A stretch of 64,000 nt of DNA from Sipunculus nudus. Its lineage: Eukaryota > Annelida > Sipuncula > Golfingiida > Sipunculidae. The notes below the pieces were generated by a model. It was not told where the DNA came from and searched no databases. It saw only the letters and a program-made list of their open reading frames with translations. The stretch covers positions 71,396,624 to 71,460,623 of the forward strand of contig CM049308.1 of NCBI GenBank assembly GCA_026874595.1, given 5' to 3'. Positions 58,009 to 64,000 of this stretch are shown here, piece after piece. Numbering within the stretch: position 1 is the first letter of the stretch; every line of letters begins with the position of its first letter. Position numbers and translations under genes: made by a program.

Positions 58009-60239
58009 GTCAGTTGGCATGTGCAGATGTTCCGTGAAAATTTGACAGTTTGCACCTTTTTGTTGTGTTTGTAGCTCTCATCTTGCTCTTTAAACTTCCA
58101 CATTTTGGTATACAATTGGTTGCCATGGTAAAATGATGGACAAATGAAAGATGTTTGGCTTTGTACTTGAAAGTAATTTCAAAATTAACATACTGTTATT
58201 AAAAAAGTCATTATAATGAAGAAAAATATATTCAGTTTTTTTTCCAAATTATTGATGTGGCTTGGATGAGAAAACAAATAATGAAAATGTAAAAATGTAG
58301 GTAGAAAATAAAAAATTAAAATATTGCACTATAGAAATCATATGTTAATAAAATTGTACACATGTATTGTAAACAATAAAAGGAAGGGAAAATTCAACAT
58401 AGAAATAATTAGCATCTTCATTTAAGAAGGAATTACAGGTACAGAGCCATCTGGTCGGGTTGTCCTGGTTTCAGTGAATAGTAAAAAGAACCATGTATAC
58501 ATTTCTATTACTAAATAATGTATTTAAACATGAGACATTTTATGTATTATTGTAAACAAATCGTTCTCTACATATCAGTATACTTTTGTTGGTACAAGGA
58601 AACATGATACAAACGAAGCAAAAATGCAACATTTGAAGAGCAAAGAGTTGTTTATGTGGCAGTCATTTAACCAAGCATTACACATCCAGACAACTATTTG
58701 GTCAGTAAGTACTGAAGCAGAAAGTGCACTGACATAACTCCCTGTTTAACCAACATTAACAATAGTTATAAGTGTATGACCATCTTTGTCATTGCCTGTG
58801 TACTTCTATATGTCAGAAGTTTGATGAATTTTATCAGGTCACTGCATGTACTTAGATGGCAAATGATACAGTTTGTCAAACTTCTGTAAAAAAAAACACT
58901 CTCAGTATGGAAATATAAAAAGAGTTTCAAGAGCTTTGATGAGAGCTGTATGTTTGCAGTTGGGCCACTGATGCCTTGCACTATTTCTTTCTTTATTGTT
59001 TTGTTGATAAACACAGGTTTATGATGTCACCTCTTCCATCTGCATGGCTTCTTCCTTATAGTGTCACCATGACAACACCCCTGATTGCCATGACAGCACC
59101 CATGGAGCACTCATTACACAGGGGCGAATGAATTTTAAAATATATATGCTGACATAGAAACCAGATGCAAACCTTATTTATGTGCATAATGTTGGACATA
59201 CCACTTTAAGTAAATTACCTCTGAGAATTTATGCCAAGGATGAATTTAAAACTCTTTAAATAATACTCATTCTTACATCCATAACATACATGTTTACAGT
59301 TACAACATAGTCGGTTTTCTATTTTACACATTGGAAGCCTTGAAAATATATAATCACCCAAAATCACTTTAGAGGCACAAATTGGGGGAACAGGATTTTA
59401 CACAGTAATTTAGTAAGGACCAGTGTTTTTTTGTACATACACACACAACCTACATGTCTGTTAATGTGCCAGTACTTAGTTACAAAATTAGGATTATTTA
59501 CTTTTTCAGTTTATGCCTCATCTATGATTTTCAGCATAATGCCTGAGAAATGTAAAGTCTGCAAAAACCCATATACCACATGAAACCAGATACACAATAC
59601 TGGTATCACCAGGATCCTTATTAAACACTTGTGTGGTATATAAGAACAGAAACAATTCTTCTCCAACATAATTGAATGGACTACACTACCCTTCACTACA
59701 ATTATACCTACAGCGCTGGTGTATTAGAAGCCCCAGTGCATCATGGGTTGCAGATTTTGACCCCCATAAACCCTAACCAGCAGAGTCGTACTCTTGTGAG
59801 TTCAATTTTTGTGAGTTAAACTTACTATGAGATGCTATTGAGGTCTTTCATCAGGAAAAAGGCAATTGATGGAGTGGATGAATTGCAACACATTTCATGT
59901 TTCTTATGTATTATCTGACACTTTTGCACTGGTTTCACTTGTGCTTGAATTGTTTGAACACAATTTCATTGTTTGCATTTAGCAGAACCCTGTGACCTTG
60001 ATAAAAAAAAGGGCTGGTCTTAGCAGAAACCAAGTGAATAAAAATTCAGTATTTAACAATTTTTGACACAGGATTAAACAAACAAAAATTGTTCCCTTAA
60101 TTTGAATGGTTCATGTTATGTAATTATGATAACGGGATTGTGATGACATCATTCCTTTAAGAATAAACTTTAGGGATGAAATGATACACAAATGACACCT
60201 GCAGATGTTATATTGGTAGCTTGATATTATAATGTTAGT
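58009..60239 (+). other. PLCB intron 20, 5' part
   Basis: AT-rich and without recognised genes or defined repeats. A short possible exon at 58439-58473 was considered and not accepted. Confidence 0.55.
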
Positions 60240-60665
60240 GCTGCCTGAATAACATATCAGGGACATTAGAATATCACATCAGTATCATAAAATCATATCA
60301 GAAAATCATGTCAGTATCATTAGAATATCATGTCAGTATCATAAAATCAAATCAGAATTTCGTGTCAGTATCGTCAGAATATCATGTCAGTATCATAAAA
60401 TCATGTCCAAATATCATTTCAGAATTATATCATAAATGAACATCATGTCAGTATCATAAATTCATATCAGAATATCATGTCAGTATCAAAATCATATCAG
60501 AATATCTTGTCAGTATCATGAAATCATATTAGAATATAATGACAGTATCATGAAATCATATCAGAATATCTTGTCAGTATCACAATATCATAAATACACA
60601 TCATGTCAGTATCATAAAATCATATTAGAATATCGTGTCAGTATCATCAGTACTGTCAGAATATC
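60240..60665. repeat. About 32-bp tandem array (ATCATGTCAGTATCATAAAA type)
   Basis: Repeated ATCATGTCAGTATCATAAAA then TCATATCAGAAT, with many variants, about 12 copies. It ends exactly where the LINE begins. A single related phrase (CAGTATTGTCAGAATAT) lies on the far side of the LINE at 63884. Confidence 0.9.
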
Positions 60666-60721
60666 ATGTCAGTTGTTGGTGTTCTTCTGTTTTGAGAGAC
60701 AATGGATTATCTGCACCTTGG

Positions 60722-62269
60722 TCACCATTTGGAGTTGCAGCTATGGCTGTGACTGTGGAGCCCAATGCAAGAGCAACACGTCCGCTGGCAATTGCTGCAA
60801 GTGTAGTCAGCAATGGGGACGACAGGAGCGGATTGAAGTCTCTGTCGTCTATGGGTTCTCCTCTCCTCTCGCTGGCTCTCCCTCTTCTCCTTGGTTAGCT
60901 TGACGCCAGCCTTGACAGTGGATCGCCAGTCGGTGCAGTCAATGTATGTTCCATGGCAGCTGGGCTGACACCCCATGTCTTGAGGCCGCGTTTGCAGACG
61001 TCTTTGTAGCGCAGAGTGGGCTGGCTGGTTTGCTGCGTGCCTGTGGTAAGCTCTCCGTGTAGGAAGTCTGGGAATGTGACCGTCGTCCATCCGGCACACG
61101 TGGCTCAGCCAGCCTAGCAGTCTTTTGGTCAGGATGGTGAACATGCTTGGCACTCCTGCCTGGGACAGGACGTCAATGTTGGTGACAAAATCCTGCCAGG
61201 TGATTGCCAGGAGTCGTCTGAGACAGCACATGTGGAAAGCGTTTAGTCTGCGCTCTTGGCAGGAGTACAATGTCCAGGTTTTGCTGCCATACAGGAGGGT
61301 ACTCAAGACACAGGCTTGATACACTTTCATTTTGGTGTTGGTTGATAGCATGATATTGTCCCACACTGTCTTCAATAGATGGGCCATCGCTGTGGCTGCC
61401 TTGCCTATCCGCACATTGATCTCCGTGTCCAAGGATAGGTTGCTAGAGATAGAGGAGCCCAGGTAGGTGAAGTTCTCGACCACTTCCAGAGTGTGATCGC
61501 CAATGTTGATGTGGGAGGTGACACTCACGTCTTGGCCCATGATGTTCATCTTCTTCAAGCTGATGGTGAGGCCGAACTTGGTGCATGCTTCTGCAAAGCG
61601 AGTGATGAGCAGCTGGAAGGCTACCTCAGTGTTGGCAGAGAGAGCAGCATCGTCTGCGAAGAGCATTTCCCTGATCAGGACTCTGCGCACCTTTGTCTTT
61701 GCTCTGAGTTGAAAAGGTTCCTGTACCTCCTGGTGTGCAGAAAGATGCAGTCCTCTTGACTCGTTAAAGGGGTATCTCAGGAGAAGGGAGAAAAACACAC
61801 CAAACAGCGTTGGGGCCAGGACGCACCCTTGCTTTACACCACTCCTGATTGGGAAGGGGTCCGAGGATGATCGGTCATACTGGACAATGCCCCTCATGTC
61901 ATAGTGGAAGGACTTATCATCTTCATGAGCTTGGGGGGGACATGCAATCTGTTTTAGCAGTGTGAAGAGTCCAGTTCTGCTGACTAGGTCAAAAGCCTTG
62001 GTCAGGTCAATAATGGCAAGGAATAAGGGATGTCTCTGTTCATGGCACTTCTCCTGGAGCTGCCTGAGTGAGAACACCATGTCGATAGTTGACCTTTTGG
62101 TTCTGAACCTGCATGTTGACTCTGGGTAAACGCCAGAAATATGGGCCAGAAACTGGAGTCTGTTGAGGACGACTCTCAGAAGGCCGTCTCTGGTACTCGA
62201 GGAGTGCAGCGCACTTGGCAGCGATGGCAGGTTCCATCTCCTCAATCCCCGTCTCGAACCAGTCTTCAT
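60722..62269 (-). pseudogene. LINE reverse transcriptase, N-terminally deleted
   Basis: 515 open codons. RT motifs in order: FRTKRSTIDMVFSLRQLQEK (residues about 55-74), DLTKAFD (88-94), GVKQGCVLAP (144-153), LFADDAAL (203-210, catalytic Asp pair intact), SLKK (237-240) and FTYLGSSIS (267-275). The C-terminal end has a Cys/His knuckle CSNCQRTC...IGLHSHSHSC (about 491-511) typical of this LINE type. The usual start of the RT domain is absent: the endonuclease-RT linker joins almost directly to residues equivalent to RT block 2. The stretch at about residues 395-450 looks out of frame relative to the family. Confidence 0.92.
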
Positions 62270-63300
62270 TCTTTCTCTCTCTCTCTCTTGTCGAAAGTCT
62301 CTGAGGCGGCCTGGTAAACAGCATCACAGATGAAATTCAATCGTGCTATAGCACTGTATGCAGGGCAGTCCTCTAGGGCCTTGTCGATGGCTTCAGCAAA
62401 TATTTTCCGTACATCTGGTAATGATGTTTTGGTGGTGTTAATACAAGGGCAGGGCTTCTGCTTGGAGCAATAGATTTGCTTGGGTCGGAGGTGCACCTTG
62501 CTGCTGACCAGGGAGTGGTCGGTGTTGCAGTTGCCACTGTGTAAAGTGCAGGTGACAAGCACGTGGTTCAGCAGGGACCTCCTAGTGATCACAAAGTCCA
62601 GCAGGTGCCAATGGTTGGATCTTGAGTGCCTCCAGGATACTCTGTGGTGAGGTTTGGTGGGAAAGAACATGTTGGTAATGCAGAGACCATGGTAAGAACA
62701 GACCTCAAGCAGCCGCTGTCCGTTCTTGTTGAGTTTACAGATGCCAAAGTGTCCAATGTATCGTGGCCAGGAGTTGTAGTCTGCACCCACCTGGGCGTTT
62801 AAGTCTCCAAGCAGGAAAAGATGTTCCTTCTGTGGGATGTCTCTGACTTTGGCCTCGAGCTCCTCGTAGAATGCATCTTTAGCCTCATCTGGAGAACACA
62901 GTAGACAAAGAAGCTATGGCTGTTCATAGGCTCGGAGGAGGTCTTAAGACCGTGCTGACCCCTGGGAGGGGGGCTCTACTAAGGACAGTAGGGAGTTGCG
63001 CACTGCAAAACCAACCCCATGAAGATGCGATCATCTGGCATCAGTCCTTGCCAGTAGAACGTGTAGTCCTTCTCCTCGAGACTGCCACTGGATAGGAGGC
63101 ATGTCCCTGAAGGGCGGCAAAGTAGATGTTGAGCTTGGACAACTCACTGACGATAATGGGTTTTTTTCCTGGCATTGTCAATTTGCTGGAGGTCATCAGA
63201 GAGGCCAGGACACATTGTTCTGACGTTCCAGGTTGCCAGCCGTAGGGCTGCTGATCTCTTTCTTCATACTTGTTTGCCTGGTGCAGGGGTTTTACAGTCT
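62270..63300 (-). pseudogene. LINE AP-endonuclease domain, frameshifted
   Basis: Fragments in more than one frame: ELSKLNIYFAALQ (near 63105-63145), LLGDLNAQVGADYNSWP (near 62765-62815, the GDFNA-type metal-binding block), SNHWHLLDFVITRRS and NTDHSLV (the catalytic His block, near 62515). After ETFDKRERE a (GA)n tract at about 62275-62290 shifts the frame to NEDWFETGIEEMEPAIAAKC, the linker that normally precedes RT. The 62800-63040 part is interrupted by stops. Confidence 0.88.
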
Positions 63301-63883
63301 GCTTTTTGGTTTTTGTCCTAGTCTCCAAGAACCCAATGGAGCAGGCAGGCTGTGGCGGGCCAGCTTGAGGCGGGCAGTAGTTGACCAGTAGGACACGATG
63401 GACCCTATCACTGTCAGAGACAACCTGTAGCACCTGAGCTTATGCCAATACGGTCTAGGCTTAGAACTTGTAACTGTCATCTCCCTTGTGACAGTCTCCC
63501 GCTTTCGTCACTGACCTCTCCAGGTGCAGGCCTGGGCGGAAGGTATGGAGATCCTGGGATACCCAGTCATCAGGATCCCCCTCTTGGCCTTTTTGACAGG
63601 GTCCGACAGAAAGGTGAGCCAATACAGTAGGTGTCAGCGCAGCTGCAGGAGTTGCCAGGAGATTTCACAATGTTCCATCAACTGCCTCAGGGTCTCCATT
63701 CCTGATTTTCTGTCCGAGGTTTACTCCCGTAGCCTTTGCTTTACCCAAAGCAACCACAAGGCAGCAGTTTGGTGCTATTAACCCATAGCTGGGGACCAGG
63801 ATTGCAGGCATCAGGGCATATCCACACACCGGTGGGCCATGCATACAGTGCATTTCGGGGCCTAGTCTCCTCCAAGATCATTT
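63301..63883 (-). other. LINE 5' region
   Basis: GC-richer than the flanking introns and continuous with the endonuclease remnant. No conserved domain recognised. Ends at the candidate target duplication. Confidence 0.6.
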
Positions 63884-63900
63884 CAGTATTGTCAGAATAT

Positions 63901-64000
63901 TTAAATCTATCACTATAGATATTGCATATCATGGGCCAAATATTGCAATAGGTATTGTATCATGGGCAAAATGTCACAGTAGGTATTGTATTATGGGCAA
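63901..64000. other. Flank after the LINE
   Basis: AT-rich sequence with a short doublet (TATTGTATCATGGGCAAAAT, TATTGTATTATGGGCAA). Presumably the continuing PLCB intron; nothing else recognised. Confidence 0.5.

Larger units (their letters stand above)
60665..63883 (-). mobile_element. Antisense LINE (non-LTR retrotransposon), broken and internally deleted
   Basis: On the minus strand in order: 5' region (63883-63300), AP-type endonuclease remnants (63300-62280), reverse transcriptase and C-terminal zinc motif (62270-60722). The flanks share a candidate 17-bp target duplication with one mismatch (CAGTACTGTCAGAATAT at 60648-60664, CAGTATTGTCAGAATAT at 63884-63900). The left one sits in a tandem array of similar units, so this is suggestive only. 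The family is common in molluscs and other invertebrates; I do not assign a clade. It lies antisense to PLCB. Confidence 0.9.

Noticed and set aside
58439-58517. Possible PLCB exon or last exon (TEPSGRVVLVS..., stop at about 58517)
   Set aside because: Phase fits exon 20, but the acceptor lacks a pyrimidine tract, the peptide has no PLC-like features, and the coiled-coil region should still follow.
60240-60680. CRISPR-like array
   Set aside because: Units are contiguous and degenerate without unique spacers, in a eukaryotic intron; a plain tandem array.

Overview
This is a eukaryotic, AT-rich, intron-dominated window, most likely from a bivalve or closely related mollusc. The host gene is an invertebrate phospholipase C beta. 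Its introns are full of repeats typical of bivalve genomes: Helentron-type elements with (CCGT)n cores, a canonical Helitron, a fold-back element with TTAA ends, minisatellites, and an EN/RT LINE of a type common in molluscs. The organism is an inference; nothing in the window identifies a species.

One protein-coding gene, on the + strand, runs through almost the whole window. It encodes the catalytic core of PLC-beta and is cut by both window edges (the N-terminal PH and most EF-hand sequence, and the C-terminal coiled coil, are missing). I resolve 20 exon positions between 331 and 58008. All have AG/GT borders and all reading phases agree. In order they are: end of EF-hands and start of X box (331-477), X box (2065-2222, 4605-4684, 6686-6770), two alternative versions of the next exon (9240-9324 or 10799-10886), the acidic X-Y linker (12470-12588, 28473-28637, and a probable optional 54-nt exon at 31582-31635), the Y box (41617-47103, five exons), the C2 domain (47647-49301), and the start of the post-C2 region (50199-58008), including a 15-nt microexon.

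The most striking part is intron 6 (12589-28472). About 15.3 of its 15.9 kb is nested mobile DNA. Pairing left and right element ends like brackets gives this order: a Helentron-type element (13091-25646) is split by a second (13441-24159). That one is split by an hAT-like transposon with a perfect 8-bp target duplication (16609-23286). The hAT-like element contains a third Helentron-type copy (17132-21775), which is split by a fourth (17518-20149), plus a separate canonical 972-bp Helitron (22022-22993). A fifth copy (25663-28411) follows. The underlying intron would have been under 600 bp.

Other introns hold a 1.07-kb fold-back element with TTAA ends that contains a short Helentron-type copy (5304-6371), a 308-bp Harbinger-like MITE (30986-31293), a 35-bp minisatellite split by a 2.4-kb Helentron-type element (33371-36350), 23-, 59- and 68-bp tandem arrays around exon 9, a small TA-flanked MITE (48523-48704) and a tRNA-derived SINE head (about 49549-49625). 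After exon 20 comes a 32-bp tandem array (about 60240-60665), then an antisense, internally deleted LINE (about 60665-63883). A 104-bp block occurs twice with no mismatch, once inside the nested stack and once just upstream of exon 14.
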